From Microvirga rosea (GTDB taxonomy: Bacteria; Pseudomonadota; Alphaproteobacteria; Rhizobiales; Beijerinckiaceae): a stretch of 64,000 nucleotides of DNA. Below are positions 1 to 8,992 of this stretch, in pieces. The stretch's first letter is position 1; each line of letters begins with the position of its first letter. The stretch covers positions 1 to 64,000 of the forward strand of contig NZ_JAJDOP010000006.1 of assembly GCF_020595095.1 (NCBI RefSeq), written 5' to 3'. Under the pieces are notes generated by a model that searched no databases, was not told the origin of the DNA, and saw only the letters and a list, made by a program, of their open reading frames with translations. The translations under genes and the position numbers were made by a program.

Positions 1-1440
1 GGTGCGACAGGCGATTGGGAAATCGTCATCGGCATGGAAATCCATGCCCAGGTGACCAGCCAAGCGAAGCTGTTCTCCGGCGCATCCACGGCCTTCGGCG
101 GCGACCCGAACAGCCACGTTTCCCTGGTGGACGCCGCCATGCCCGGGATGCTGCCGGTCATCAACGAGGAATGCGTGCGCCAAGCGATCCGCACGGGCCT
201 CGGCCTGAAGGCGCAGATCAACCTCAAGAGCACGTTCGACCGGAAGAACTATTTTTATCCGGACTTGCCCCAGGGCTACCAGATCAGCCAGTACAAGAGC
301 CCGATCGTCGGCGAAGGACAGGTGATCGTGGACGTGCCGGAGACCGGCGAAACGATCACGGTGGGCGTCGAGCGTCTCCATCTCGAGCAGGATGCCGGCA
401 AGTCCATCCACGACCTGCACCCCACCATGAGCTTCGTCGATCTCAACCGCTCGGGGGTCGCCCTCATGGAGATCGTGTCGAAGCCGGATCTGCGCTCGTC
501 CGACGAGGCGCGGGCCTATGTGACCAAGCTGCGCACGATCCTGCGCTATCTGGGCACCTGCGACGGCGACATGGAGAAGGGGAACCTGCGCGCCGACGTG
601 AACGTCTCCGTCCGCCGCCCCGGCGAGCCTCTCGGCACCCGCTGCGAGATCAAGAACGTCAACTCCATCCGCTTTATCGGTCAGGCCATCGAGGTCGAAG
701 CCCGGCGCCAGATCGGGATCCTGGAGGATGGCGGAGTCATCGATCAGGAAACCCGGCTTTTCGATCCGGGCCGCGGCGAGACCCGTTCCATGCGGTCCAA
801 GGAAGAGGCGCACGATTACCGCTATTTCCCCGATCCGGATCTGCTGCCGCTCGAATTCGACCAGGCCTACGTGGACGATCTCGCGCAGCACCTTCCTGAG
901 CTTCCGGACGAAAAGAAGGCCCGGTTCATCGCCGATTACGGCGTGCCGGCCTATGACGCGGGCGTGCTTGTAGCGGAGCGTGCGTCCGCGGATTTCTACG
1001 AGAATGTCGCGAAGGGCCGGGACGGCAAGGCTGCCGCGAACTGGGTCATCAACGAGCTCTTCGGCCGCCTCAACAAGGAAGGCAAGGACATCGCGTCCTC
1101 GCCCGTTTCGGCGCAGCAGCTCGGCGGGATCATCGACCTCATCGGCGAGGGCGTCATCTCGGGCAAGATCGCCAAGGACCTGTTCGAGATCGTGTTCACC
1201 GAAGGGGGCGATCCGCGCCAGATCGTGGAAACCCGCGGCATGAAGCAGGTCACCGACACGGGCGCCATCGAGACCGCGATCGATGCGGTGATCGCCGCCA
1301 ATCCGGACAAGGTGGAGCAGGCAAAGGCGAAGCCGACCTTGCTGGGATGGTTCGTCGGCCAGGTGATGAAGCAGACCGGCGGCAAGGCCAACCCGCAGGC
1401 GGTGAACGAGATGCTGAAGGCGAAGCTCGGTATCGAATGA
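1..1440 (+). CDS. gatB: Aspartyl/glutamyl-tRNA amidotransferase subunit B (5'-truncated by window edge)
   Basis: GatB is the tRNA-binding kinase/transamidase subunit of cytoplasmic GatCAB, which converts Glu-tRNA(Gln) and/or Asp-tRNA(Asn) to the amidated forms with ammonia from GatA. The frame is open from base 1 (visible [10 protein letters not shown] strand, ATG at 34 internal to it), so the true start lies just upstream and only a short N-terminal piece is missing. The YRYFPDPDL signature sits near visible residue 274. The C-terminal YqeY-like tail ends [14 protein letters not shown]. The full catalytic cradle and tail domain are present. The stop overlaps the next start (ATGA), so the downstream acetyltransferase is probably translationally coupled. 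Confidence 0.97.
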   Translation, partial: GATGDWEIVIGMEIHAQVTSQAKLFSGASTAFGGDPNSHVSLVDAAMPGMLPVINEECVRQAIRTGLGLKAQINLKSTFDRKNYFYPDLPQGYQISQYKSPIVGEGQVIVDVPETGETITVGVERLHLEQDAGKSIHDLHPTMSFVDLNRSGVALMEIVSKPDLRSSDEARAYVTKLRTILRYLGTCDGDMEKGNLRADVNVSVRRPGEPLGTRCEIKNVNSIRFIGQAIEVEARRQIGILEDGGVIDQETRLFDPGRGETRSMRSKEEAHDYRYFPDPDLLPLEFDQAYVDDLAQHLPELPDEKKARFIADYGVPAYDAGVLVAERASADFYENVAKGRDGKAAANWVINELFGRLNKEGKDIASSPVSAQQLGGIIDLIGEGVISGKIAKDLFEIVFTEGGDPRQIVETRGMKQVTDTGAIETAIDAVIAANPDKVEQAKAKPTLLGWFVGQVMKQTGGKANPQAVNEMLKAKLGIE

Positions 1441-1937
1441 GCGACGTCGTCACGACAGCATCCGGATCCTTGCGCCCCGCTGTGGACGCGGACGCCCAGG
1501 ACCTGTTCGGACTTCTGGCTCTGTGCTTTGCCGAGTATCCCGGATGTTTCATCGACCCTCATGATGATCTTCCCGATCTTCTGAGGGCCGGGTCGTCCTT
1601 CGACCGTAAGGGCGGGGCATTCTGGGTGGTCGAAGACGAGCGCGGGCGCGTCTGCGCCTGCGTCGCGGTCGATTTTCCCGAGGAGGGAACGGCGGAGCTG
1701 CACCGGCTCTATGTCCGGCCGGACCGGCGCGGAGGCGGGCTCGGCGCTTCCCTCGTGCGGCAGGCGGAGGATCATGCCCGGGAGCGGCAGGCGCGGCGCA
1801 TGATCTTCTGGTCGGACACGCGCTTTACCACCGCCCATCGCCTGTATCAGCGGCTCGGGTATGTCCAGGTTCCGGGAGAGCGGGATCTCGGCGATATTTC
1901 AAACTCGGTCGAGTACCGCTTCGAGAAGGATCTCTGA
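1437..1937 (+). CDS. GNAT family N-acetyltransferase
   Basis: Predicted acetyl-CoA-dependent N-acetyltransferase of 166 residues with a single GNAT domain; the substrate is unknown. The acetyl-CoA loop reads [17 protein letters not shown] (R/Q-x-x-G-x-G/A type, about residues 95-111). It is followed by the usual [10 protein letters not shown] element near the C-terminus. The open frame extends to 1347, but the ATG at 1437 overlapping the gatB stop is preferred because it removes a non-GNAT extension and gives the normal family length. The coupling to gatB suggests co-expression, not a shared pathway. Confidence 0.88.
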   Translation: MSDVVTTASGSLRPAVDADAQDLFGLLALCFAEYPGCFIDPHDDLPDLLRAGSSFDRKGGAFWVVEDERGRVCACVAVDFPEEGTAELHRLYVRPDRRGGGLGASLVRQAEDHARERQARRMIFWSDTRFTTAHRLYQRLGYVQVPGERDLGDISNSVEYRFEKDL

Positions 1938-1959
1938 CGCGCCAGACGTCGTCGTGGGG

Positions 1960-2364
1960 TCAGGCCACCCCGAATTCCTCCGCATAGCGGTTGGCGACAC
2001 GGGTTTGCCACAGGCACAGGATCGGCGCGACGATCAATTCCAGGAACAGTCCGCCGATCATGAACAGGGACGGCAATCCCGTCAGCATCAGACCAACAAG
2101 GCGACCGAGTCCGCCGATCGCGACGAGAAGGGTCAAGATCCGGAACCGGTTGGTCTTGATCTCGATGCTCGGCACCGTGCTCCAGAAGCACACGCCGATA
2201 CCGAGGAGCAGGGCCGACAGAAAGCGAAAATGGCTTTCGGCCGAGATGCTCACCGCATCGCCCGTCAACGCCTGGCCGAAAAGCACACCATAGAGGCCGA
2301 TCGCAACCGGCACGATGGCGACGATCGCGACCGTTTGTTGAAGAAGCCGTCGTTCCTTGTCCAT
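1960..2364 (-). CDS. Small four-helix membrane protein, DUF4345-like
   Basis: A 134-residue inner-membrane protein of unknown function. Four hydrophobic segments are visible: VAIVAIVPVAIGLYGVLFG, FLSALLLGIGVCFWSTV, ILTLLVAIGGLGRLVGLML, and one around LFMIGGLFLELIVAPILCL. The HFRFLSALLLGIG and RLVGLMLTG patterns resemble DUF4345 proteins, which are short four-helix membrane proteins; I assign this from memory of the pattern. The start was placed at ATG 2364 (MDKERRLLQQ), because the upstream extension to 2442 is not hydrophobic or family-like. It is convergent with the acetyltransferase at 1437, with a gap of 22 bases. Confidence 0.72.
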   Translation of the reverse strand: MDKERRLLQQTVAIVAIVPVAIGLYGVLFGQALTGDAVSISAESHFRFLSALLLGIGVCFWSTVPSIEIKTNRFRILTLLVAIGGLGRLVGLMLTGLPSLFMIGGLFLELIVAPILCLWQTRVANRYAEEFGVA

Positions 2365-2497
2365 GGTCGCCCCCAAGCCAACTATTCCTGAGATTCTGGT
2401 CCTTCTGACCGATTGAATCAATCCGGCACAGGACTTTCCCATTTTGCCGGTGGAGCGAATCCTCTAGGGTCCGGCCAGTTTCTCGCAGAGGTCAACG

Positions 2498-3139
2498 ATG
2501 CCCGCACGTTTCGAACTCCACGGCATGTTCGTTTCCGGCCCGACTTACAAGGTCGGCCTGATGCTGTCCCTGGCCGGTGAGCCCTTCGATTACACGCACC
2601 TGAATCTGATGGAGGGGGAGCACAAGCGCCCGAATTACCTCTCAAAGCAGCGTTTCGGGCAGGTGCCTCTCCTGGTGGACCGGTCGAACGGCCGCCATCT
2701 TTGCCAGTCCGCCGCCATCCTTGAATATCTGGCCGATACGCTGGGCAGGTTCGGCGGCTCGTCCCTCGAAGAGCGTTTCCAGGCGCGGGAATGGCTTTAT
2801 TGGGATTTCGATCGGCTTGCCTCGCCCCTCTACAGGGCTCGCTTGATCAAGGCCGGCTTCCGTCCGGCGCCTCCCGAGGTCTACGAGGATTGCCTTGCCT
2901 CCGCCAAGGCAGCGGTGAAGGTGCTCGACACGCACCTCGCCGGCCGTGACTGGCTCGTCGGGGAGGGCGTCACCATCGCCGACGTCGATATCTATGGCGT
3001 GATCGCCTTCGCGGATGCCGCCGGAATCGACCTGAACGATTATCCGAACGTTGCGGCCTGGAAGGCGAGAATAGAGGCGCTGCCCGGATTCCAGCCTGCC
3101 GACGCGCTGTTGCCGAAAACCTCCCGTGAGGCCGCATGA
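2498..3139 (+). CDS. Glutathione S-transferase family protein
   Basis: Cytosolic GST-fold enzyme of 213 residues, predicted to conjugate or reduce substrates with glutathione; the specific substrate is unknown. The N-terminal thioredoxin-like domain covers about residues 5-80. It holds a candidate catalytic Ser13 (FVSGPTYKVG), the cis-Pro loop FGQVPLLVD and the glutathione gamma-Glu site LCQSAAILEYLA. The all-helical C-terminal domain contains the N-capping segment VTIADVDIYGVIAF. An AGAGG-like ribosome site precedes ATG 2498. The stop overlaps the next GNAT gene (ATGA), so the two are probably one transcription unit. Confidence 0.9.
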   Translation: MPARFELHGMFVSGPTYKVGLMLSLAGEPFDYTHLNLMEGEHKRPNYLSKQRFGQVPLLVDRSNGRHLCQSAAILEYLADTLGRFGGSSLEERFQAREWLYWDFDRLASPLYRARLIKAGFRPAPPEVYEDCLASAKAAVKVLDTHLAGRDWLVGEGVTIADVDIYGVIAFADAAGIDLNDYPNVAAWKARIEALPGFQPADALLPKTSREAA

Positions 3140-3594
3140 GCGCCCTGACGTTCCGAGAGGCCGCGCCACAGGATCTCGAGGCGATCATCCGCCTTCACGA
3201 AGAGGATGAGCTGGGAAGCCATGGCGATGCCTGGACGCCTGAAAACCGACCGGCCTACGAGGCGGCCTTTGCGGCGATCGCGCAGAGTTCGGAAAACAGC
3301 CTCTTCGTAGCCCTCGACCGGGACGAAGTGGTCGGCACGTTTCAGCTCACCTTCATCCCCAACCTGACGAGCCGCGGAGCGCTCCGCGTGAAGGTCGAGA
3401 GCGTGAAGGTCAAAGGCGCCCGCCGCTCCGGCGGCATCGGCTCTCAGATGATGATCTTTGCGGAGGAGGAAGCGCGGCGCCGGGGCGCAGGCATGCTGGA
3501 ACTGACCTCCAACAAGACCCGCACGGAGGCCCACCGCTTCTACGAACGGCTCGGCTACACCCGCAGCCACGAAGGCTTCAAGAAGAAGCTCTGA
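3136..3594 (+). CDS. GNAT family N-acetyltransferase
   Basis: A 152-residue acetyl-CoA-dependent acetyltransferase. The N-terminus reads LTFREAAPQDLEAIIRLHEED, typical of GNAT strand 1/helix 1. The core acetyl-CoA motif is RSGGIGSQMMIFAEEEARRRG, split across about residues 95-116. The C-terminal TEAHRFYERLGYTRSHEGFKK resembles small amino-acid or antibiotic acetyltransferases. It starts inside the stop codon of the upstream GST (ATGA). The substrate cannot be read from sequence. Confidence 0.9.
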   Translation: MSALTFREAAPQDLEAIIRLHEEDELGSHGDAWTPENRPAYEAAFAAIAQSSENSLFVALDRDEVVGTFQLTFIPNLTSRGALRVKVESVKVKGARRSGGIGSQMMIFAEEEARRRGAGMLELTSNKTRTEAHRFYERLGYTRSHEGFKKKL

Positions 3595-3701
3595 CGACTT
3601 CGGCGGAGGACGTCCGGCTGTCCTGGCGATCCGTCGGAAGCGGGGCGGCTTGCAAGGTTGGCCAAGGGAGCAATACTCTCCGAGCGGCAAGGGGAGTGCT
3701 C

Positions 3702-4313
3702 ATGACGACGACCGCGCTGATCGCTTACGTAGCAGCCCTGTTTCTGGCGGCGGCCACTCCCGGCCCGGCCATGTTTGCCGTGATTTCCACGGGCCTTACC
3801 CGGGGAGCCAGATCCGGCGTGGCCGTTGGGCTCGGTAGCGCCGCAGGGGATATGGCGCTGGTATCTCTGGCCCTTGTCGGCCTTGCGGCCCTGGCAGCTG
3901 CATTCGGATGGGTGTTCGCCGTCGTAAAATATGCCGGCGCCGCTTACCTGATCTGGATCGGCATCAAGATGTGGCGCAAGGCAGCCGAGGCCCTCCAGGA
4001 CGCTCCGGCACGCCCGGGCGGTCGCTTCCGATCCGCGGTGCTGGGTGCGGCAATCGCCTTCGGCAATCCGAAGGCGATCCTCTTTCACGCCAGCCTGATG
4101 CCGCTCCTCCTGGACATCAGCGCCCTGAGGGCATCCGACATCGCCGTGGTGCTGGCAGCGGTTTGTTTCGTGAACGTCGCGACCATGTCGTTCTATGCGG
4201 CCTTGGCCGGGCGGGCATCGCAATGGTTCCGCACCCCGGCCCGCATGCGCTGGGTCGGCCGCGTCGCCGGAGGCGCCATGGTCGGTACGGGCGCCCTCAT
4301 CGCAACCCGATGA
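3702..4313 (+). CDS. LysE/RhtB family amino-acid exporter
   Basis: A 203-residue inner-membrane protein of the LysE/RhtB translocator family, which exports amino acids and derivatives such as lysine, threonine or homoserine lactone. The family signature ATPGPAMFAVISTGLTRGARSG lies at about residues 18-39, and the middle motif FGNPKAILFHASLMPLL (which normally reads GNPKA) near residue 125. Five to six hydrophobic helices are visible. ATG 3702 is chosen over the in-frame GTG at 3696 because GGGGAG at 3691-3696 is the ribosome site. It is convergent with the small secreted protein at 4362. No dedicated regulator is adjacent. Confidence 0.9.
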   Translation: MTTTALIAYVAALFLAAATPGPAMFAVISTGLTRGARSGVAVGLGSAAGDMALVSLALVGLAALAAAFGWVFAVVKYAGAAYLIWIGIKMWRKAAEALQDAPARPGGRFRSAVLGAAIAFGNPKAILFHASLMPLLLDISALRASDIAVVLAAVCFVNVATMSFYAALAGRASQWFRTPARMRWVGRVAGGAMVGTGALIATR

Positions 4314-4361
4314 GGGGCCCGTCCGGCGGCCTGGGCCGTTTCTGAGGGCGGATGCCTCAGG

Positions 4362-4616
4362 TCAGGCCTTGTCGCCGCCTTTGATGCGCTTGTTGCAGTC
4401 GCTCCAGAATTTCGGCCACTTCATGTCTTTCGTGACCTTGCCGGCCGCCTTGGCGTCCTTCCATTCGGCGCTGCATTTCTTCATGCGTTCCCGCGCCGCG
4501 AGCTGACCGGCGGTCGGCTCCTTTTTCGGCGTGGATTGAGCCGATGCCGGGAGCGGCGCGGCGAGCAGAAGAGCGGCCGTCACGGCCAGAGCGGTGCGCG
4601 AGATCAGGTTCGTCAT
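4362..4616 (-). CDS. Small secreted PsiF-repeat-like protein
   Basis: An 84-residue exported protein. A clear signal peptide (hydrophobic ALAVTAALLLAAPLPASA) is predicted to be cleaved after ASA/AQS near residue 27. The mature part is lysine-rich with two cysteines (Cys48, Cys74). It resembles the single PsiF repeat pattern RMKxCxAEW...K...W..F.SDCNKR, seen in alphaproteobacterial phosphate-starvation PsiF-like proteins. The function of this family is not established. The two cysteines could form a periplasmic disulfide. The family assignment is tentative; the gene call and its export signal are firmer. Confidence 0.78.
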   Translation of the reverse strand: MTNLISRTALAVTAALLLAAPLPASAQSTPKKEPTAGQLAARERMKKCSAEWKDAKAAGKVTKDMKWPKFWSDCNKRIKGGDKA

Positions 4617-4812
4617 CGAATCCCCCTAAAGGCCCCATGTTATGAAAACGGGCGCTTTGGGCATCTCATATGAAACGTTGAAACATGCAAGTCGGACACG
4701 GCGGCCATGCGCGCTGTCCACGGAAATTCGTTGCGATTGGTAGCGACCGTCACAATCTTATGTCTTAACGTCCCACGACGAACGTTTCGTTCATGACCAG
4801 GAGAGGAATGTC

Positions 4813-5520
4813 ATGGCGGGAGCCGCCCAACAACCCATCGATCTCTACTACTGGCCGACACCGAACGGATGGAAGATCACCATCATGCTCGAGGAAACGG
4901 GGCTTCCCTATACGGTCCATCCGGTGAATATCGGCAAGGGCGATCAATTCCAGCCTGACTTCCTCGCCATTTCGCCGAACAACAAGATGCCCGCCATCGT
5001 CGATCCCGCGGGGCCGGACGGCAAGCCGATCTCGGTCTTCGAGTCCGGGGCCATTCTGCAATATCTCGGCCGAAAGACCGGCCAGTTCTACCCGCGGGAC
5101 GAGCGCAGCCGCGTCGAGGTCGATCAGTGGCTCTTCTGGCAGATGGGAGGGTTCGGCCCGATGCTCGGCCAAACCCACCATTTCCGCATCTACGCGCCGG
5201 AGAAGGTGCCTTACGCCATCGAGCGCTATACCAACGAGACCAACCGCCTCTACGGCGTTCTGAACCAGCGGCTTGCCGACCGCGAGTTCGTGGCCGGCGC
5301 GTATTCCATCGCCGACATGGCCATCGCCCCCTGGGCCAAGCTCTGGGAACGGCAGGGCCAGAACATCGAAGAGTTTCCCAACGTCAAGCGCTGGCTTGCC
5401 GCCGTGCTGGCCCGCCCCGCCGTCACGAAGGCCATCGCCGTCAGCTCCGAGGAGAAGGCGAAGACCGATCTCAAGGATCCGGCTGTTCAGGCCATTCTTT
5501 TCGGCCAACGGGCCCGGTAG
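4813..5520 (+). CDS. yfcG: GSH-dependent disulfide-bond oxidoreductase, YfcG-like (Nu-class GST)
   Basis: A 235-residue cytosolic GST of the Nu class. E. coli YfcG binds two glutathiones and has disulfide reductase activity with no catalytic Cys or Tyr. The diagnostic N-terminus IDLYYWPTPNGWKITIML carries Thr16 and Asn18, matching the Thr/Asn glutathione contacts of YfcG. SPNNKMPAIVD and FESGAILQYLGRKTG complete the thioredoxin domain. WLFWQMGGFGPMLGQTHHF is the near-invariant helix of this class. ATG 4813 follows GAGAGGAATG with suitable spacing. It is transcribed alone, convergent with the DUF2147 gene. Confidence 0.92.
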   Translation: MAGAAQQPIDLYYWPTPNGWKITIMLEETGLPYTVHPVNIGKGDQFQPDFLAISPNNKMPAIVDPAGPDGKPISVFESGAILQYLGRKTGQFYPRDERSRVEVDQWLFWQMGGFGPMLGQTHHFRIYAPEKVPYAIERYTNETNRLYGVLNQRLADREFVAGAYSIADMAIAPWAKLWERQGQNIEEFPNVKRWLAAVLARPAVTKAIAVSSEEKAKTDLKDPAVQAILFGQRAR

Positions 5521-5536
5521 CGCTGGTGAAACGGGT

Positions 5537-5594
5537 CTACCCTCCGGACCGTGCGGGAGGGTAGGGCCCCTTCAATCGGCCTCAAAGGGCCGAT
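5537..5594. terminator. Two adjacent hairpins between convergent genes
   Basis: Two perfect inverted repeats fill the gap between yfcG and the DUF2147 gene. CTACCCTCC (5537-5545) pairs with GGAGGGTAG (5556-5564), a 9-bp stem. ATCGGCC (5575-5581) pairs with GGCCGAT (5588-5594), a 7-bp stem. Neither is followed by a clear T-tract on either strand. They may act as bidirectional terminators or only as transcript-end stabilisers. Confidence 0.45.
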
Positions 5595-5610
5595 CCGACC
5601 GGTTTCCCGG

Positions 5611-6018
5611 TCAGTTGACCTTGGTCCAGGTCTGCGAGCGGCAGACGAGGCCACCGAGGATGCAGCCGGAGAGCTGCATGGCTTTGCCGCCCTGGAACGA
5701 CATCTTGCCGGTATAGGTCTTCCCGTCCTTGTAATTATAGAGCTGTCCCGTAAAACCTTCGCCGGAAGGCTGGAGGTTGGAGATCATCTGGACGCCAACG
5801 AGGTTCCGCCCCTTCAGGTTGGGATCGGGATTGTTGACGTCCTTCGTCTCCCCTTCAACGGCGACGATCGTTCCGCAATAGGCGCTCCCGCACTTGGCCA
5901 CCCGGACCCGGGTTTCGCGGCTCTCGCTGAGATAGGTACCGCTCGGATCGGTGGATTGGGCCTGGGCGGAGCCCGCGAGGGACAGCAATATCATGGCGGC
6001 GAAGGCGACAGGTTTCAT
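5611..6018 (-). CDS. Exported DUF2147 domain protein
   Basis: A 135-residue periplasmic protein with a signal peptide (MKPVAFAAMILLSLAGSAQA, predicted cleavage near residue 20). The mature part follows the DUF2147 pattern. This starts DPSGTYLSESRETRVRVAKCGSAYCGTIV, a small-cysteine strand that opens the domain. DPNLKGRNLVGVQMISNL follows in the middle, and YTGKMSFQGGKAMQLSGCILGGLVCRSQTW ends it. Four cysteines are present in two spaced pairs. Biochemical function is unknown for the family; a beta-barrel fold is expected. The gene diverges from ndk. Confidence 0.88.
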   Translation of the reverse strand: MKPVAFAAMILLSLAGSAQAQSTDPSGTYLSESRETRVRVAKCGSAYCGTIVAVEGETKDVNNPDPNLKGRNLVGVQMISNLQPSGEGFTGQLYNYKDGKTYTGKMSFQGGKAMQLSGCILGGLVCRSQTWTKVN

Positions 6019-6176
6019 GTTTCACTCCGGAAAAGCCGGTCTTCGGACGGACCGTGCCTGAGACACTAGGGCATTTCCGACCGAAGAATACGGGATCCGG
6101 CGAGGAAAACGCCGTCGGGGGCGAAAAGCACGATAACTCTGTTGCCAATCTCGCCTTCGCAGGCGCTAAAAGGCCC

Positions 6177-6205
6177 TTGAGGCCTTGGAAAGCGGCCGGT
6201 ATAAG
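6177..6205 (+). promoter_or_regulatory. Sigma-70-type promoter of ndk
   Basis: TTGAGG at 6177-6182 and TATAAG at 6200-6205 are separated by exactly 17 bases. This is a good housekeeping-sigma match, placed about 39 bases before the ndk ATG, which gives a leader of about 30 nt. Confidence 0.6.
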
Positions 6206-6243
6206 CGCCCCACTTTCCATATTTCTCTTCAAGAGTGAGTTTC

Positions 6244-6666
6244 ATGGCCATTGAGCGCACCTTCTCCATCCTTAAGCCCGACGCGACCGAGCGGAACCTG
6301 ACCGGCGCCATCAACGCCGTCATCGAGAAAGCCGGCCTGCGCATCGTGGCGCAGAAGCGCATCATCATGAGCCGCCGCGAGGCCGAGACATTCTACGCCG
6401 TTCACAAGGAACGCCCCTTCTTCGGCGAGCTCGTGGACTTCATGATCTCCGGCCCGGTGGTGGTGCAGGTACTCGAAGGCGACAACGCCGTGGTCCGCTA
6501 CCGTGAGATCATGGGTGCGACCAACCCGGAGAGCGCCGCCGAAGGCACGATCCGTAAGCTCTATGCGAAGTCGATCGGCGAAAACTCCGTCCATGGTTCG
6601 GACAGCCAGGACAACGCCAAGATCGAGATCTCCCAGTTCTTCTCGGGCAACGAGATCGTCGGCTAA
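6244..6666 (+). CDS. ndk: Nucleoside diphosphate kinase
   Basis: Cytosolic enzyme that transfers the gamma phosphate of ATP to NDPs and dNDPs through a phosphohistidine. At 140 residues it has the normal length. [15 protein letters not shown] opens the protein. The catalytic histidine is His117 in the signature NSVHGSDS. Lys11, Tyr51, Arg87 and Arg104-region nucleotide contacts are in the expected places. ATG 6244 is used, not the in-frame GTG at 6235, because MAIERTFSI is the family N-terminus. It is flanked by a predicted promoter and a strong terminator, so it is probably monocistronic. Confidence 0.98.
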   Translation: MAIERTFSILKPDATERNLTGAINAVIEKAGLRIVAQKRIIMSRREAETFYAVHKERPFFGELVDFMISGPVVVQVLEGDNAVVRYREIMGATNPESAAEGTIRKLYAKSIGENSVHGSDSQDNAKIEISQFFSGNEIVG

Positions 6667-6688
6667 GGCCTAGATGATATGGCATAGG

Positions 6689-6717
6689 AAGGCCGCCTCC
6701 GGGCGGCCTTTTCGTTT
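6689..6717 (+). terminator. Rho-independent terminator of ndk
   Basis: AAGGCCGCC (6689-6697) and GGCGGCCTT (6702-6710) form a perfect 9-bp stem with a TCCG tetraloop. The stem is followed by TTCGTTTT, a classic intrinsic terminator 22 bases after the ndk stop. Confidence 0.9.
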
Positions 6718-6746
6718 TCGGGATCCTCGTCCATGATGCCCTCGCC

Positions 6747-8906
6747 ATGAACCAAAGTCCTCGCGTCGAACGCCGCCCCTCCGTCTGCCCCCATGACTGC
6801 CCGTCGACCTGTTCGCTCGATGTGGAGGTGATCGATGGCCGCTCCATCGGCCGCGTGCACGGAGCCCGAAGCAACACGTATACGGCGGGGGTCATTTGCG
6901 CGAAGGTGGCGCGATATGCGGAGCGCATCCATCATCCGGACCGTCTCCTTCATCCCCTGAGGCGTATCGGTCCGAAAGGCTCCGGCGCGTTCGAGCGCGT
7001 GTCCTGGGACGAGGCGCTCGACATCGTGGCGGCGAAATTCCTCGAGGCGGAGAGGGATTTTGGCTCCGCATCGGTCTGGCCCTATTACTACGCCGGGACC
7101 ATGGGCTACGTCATGCGCGACGGCATCAACCGCTTGCGTAACGTCAAGAAATATTCCGGCCAGTATTCGACCATTTGCACCGCAACCTCGTACACCGGTT
7201 TCGTCGCCGGGACAGGCCGGCTCGCGGGCCCCGATCCGCGCGAGATGGCGGTGTCGGATTGCGTCGTGATCTGGGGCACCAACGCGGTGCATACGCAGGT
7301 CAACGTGATGACCCACGCGCTCAGGGCACGCAAGGAGCGCGGGGCCAAGATCGTGGTCGTGGACATCTACATGAACGCGACGATGAAGCAGGCCGACATG
7401 GCGCTGCTCGTGAAACCGGGAACGGACGGCGCTCTCGCCTGCGCCGTCATGCACGTGCTGTTCCGGGACGGCTATGCGGACCGCGCCTATCTCGCCCGCT
7501 ACACCGATCGTCCGCAGGAATTCGAAGCGCATCTTAAAAGTCGCACTCCTCAATGGGCCGCAGCGATCACAGGGCTCTCGGTGGATGAGATCGAGGCGTT
7601 CGCGCGCCTCGTCGGCGAGCGCAAGCGAACCTATTTCCGCCTCGGTTTCGGTTTCGCCCGTCAGCGCAACGGTTCGATCAACATGCATGCGGCCTCATGC
7701 ATTCCGGCGGTGACGGGAGCCTGGCAGCATGAAGGGGGCGGCGCCTTTCACAGCAACAGCGCCATCTATCATTGGAACAAGGGCCTCATCGAAGCGCACG
7801 AGACGGTCGATACGTCCATCCGTCGTCTGGACCAGTCGCAGATCGGCCGCATCCTGACGGGGGATCCGGATGCGCTGCTCCATGGGCCTCCGGTCAAGGC
7901 CATGCTGATCCAGAACACCAATCCGGTCTCCGTTGCGCCGGAACAGGAGCTCGTGAAGCGTGGTTTCTCGCGGGAGGATCTGTTCGTCTGCGTGCATGAG
8001 CAGTTCATGACCGAAACGGCGCGAATGGCCGATATCGTCTTGCCCGCGACCATGTTCATGGAGCACGACGACCTTTATTCCGCCGGTGGGCATCAGCATT
8101 TCCAGGTGGGTCCGAAACTCATCGAGCCGCCGGGCGAGTGCCGAAACAATCACGAGGTGATTCACGCCATCGCTCAGCGGGTCGGTGCCGCGCATCGCGC
8201 CTTCGACATGGAGCCGCGGGCGCTGATCGACGGGACGTTGAAGGATTCCGGCTGGGGCTCGCTTGCGGATCTGGAAGCGAGAGTGCACGTCGATGCGCAG
8301 CCGCCTTTCCGAGAGGCCCACTATCTCGACGGCTTCGCCTATCCGGATGGCAAATTCCGGTTCATGCCCGACTGGACAAAGGTTCCATCGGGCAACAACG
8401 GCCCGATGGGGCCATGGACGGCGATTCCGTCCTTCCCGGACCACTGGGCCGTTATCGAGGAAGCGACCGGCGAGCATCCGTTCCGTCTGGCGACGAGCCC
8501 CGCGCGGCAATTCCTCAATTCGACCTTCAACGAGACGCCGACCTCCCGGGAGAAGGAGGGGCGTCCGGAGGTGATGATTCATCCCCTCGATGCCGGGCCT
8601 CTCGGCATTGGCGACGGAGACTGGGTCCAGCTGAAAAACCATCGCGGGGACGTGTACTTGAGGGCGCGCCTGTTCGACGGCGTGAGGCGCGGCGTGCTGA
8701 TTGCGGAGGGACTCTGGCCGAACGAGGCGCACCCTCATGGTCGGGGCATCAATACGCTGACCGGAGCGGATCAACCGGCACCCTATGGCGGTGCCGCTTT
8801 TCACGACAACCGGGTGGCTCTGGCGAAAGTCGATCCGGCCATCGCGTCGGCCCCGTCACTTTCCTCAGCGGCAGATAAAAGGGCGGCAGAGGCCATCGTT
8901 GTCTAA
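6747..8906 (+). CDS. Orphan molybdopterin oxidoreductase with N-terminal 4Fe-4S motif
   Basis: A 719-residue enzyme of the DMSO-reductase/formate-dehydrogenase superfamily (bis-MGD molybdenum or tungsten). The N-terminus has Cys14-x3-Cys18-x3-Cys22-x28-Cys51 (VCPHDCPSTC ... GVICAKV), fitting a 4Fe-4S cluster. ERVSWDEALDIVA, VVIWGTNAVHTQ and the Asp/Gly-rich MGD-binding segments follow. The C-terminal dinucleotide-binding domain begins near FRLATSPARQFLNSTF. There is no Tat signal, so it is expected in the cytoplasm. No electron-transfer or membrane-anchor subunit and no cofactor gene is adjacent, so the substrate and redox partner are unknown. Confidence 0.88.
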   Translation: MNQSPRVERRPSVCPHDCPSTCSLDVEVIDGRSIGRVHGARSNTYTAGVICAKVARYAERIHHPDRLLHPLRRIGPKGSGAFERVSWDEALDIVAAKFLEAERDFGSASVWPYYYAGTMGYVMRDGINRLRNVKKYSGQYSTICTATSYTGFVAGTGRLAGPDPREMAVSDCVVIWGTNAVHTQVNVMTHALRARKERGAKIVVVDIYMNATMKQADMALLVKPGTDGALACAVMHVLFRDGYADRAYLARYTDRPQEFEAHLKSRTPQWAAAITGLSVDEIEAFARLVGERKRTYFRLGFGFARQRNGSINMHAASCIPAVTGAWQHEGGGAFHSNSAIYHWNKGLIEAHETVDTSIRRLDQSQIGRILTGDPDALLHGPPVKAMLIQNTNPVSVAPEQELVKRGFSREDLFVCVHEQFMTETARMADIVLPATMFMEHDDLYSAGGHQHFQVGPKLIEPPGECRNNHEVIHAIAQRVGAAHRAFDMEPRALIDGTLKDSGWGSLADLEARVHVDAQPPFREAHYLDGFAYPDGKFRFMPDWTKVPSGNNGPMGPWTAIPSFPDHWAVIEEATGEHPFRLATSPARQFLNSTFNETPTSREKEGRPEVMIHPLDAGPLGIGDGDWVQLKNHRGDVYLRARLFDGVRRGVLIAEGLWPNEAHPHGRGINTLTGADQPAPYGGAAFHDNRVALAKVDPAIASAPSLSSAADKRAAEAIVV

Positions 8907-8992
8907 GTCTTAAGGCTATTCATGCCAGCCTCTTGACCCTGACGGGGCGAGCCTATCCTTAAGCTCGAACCTTCGTTCCTTCAGGAGTCCCC

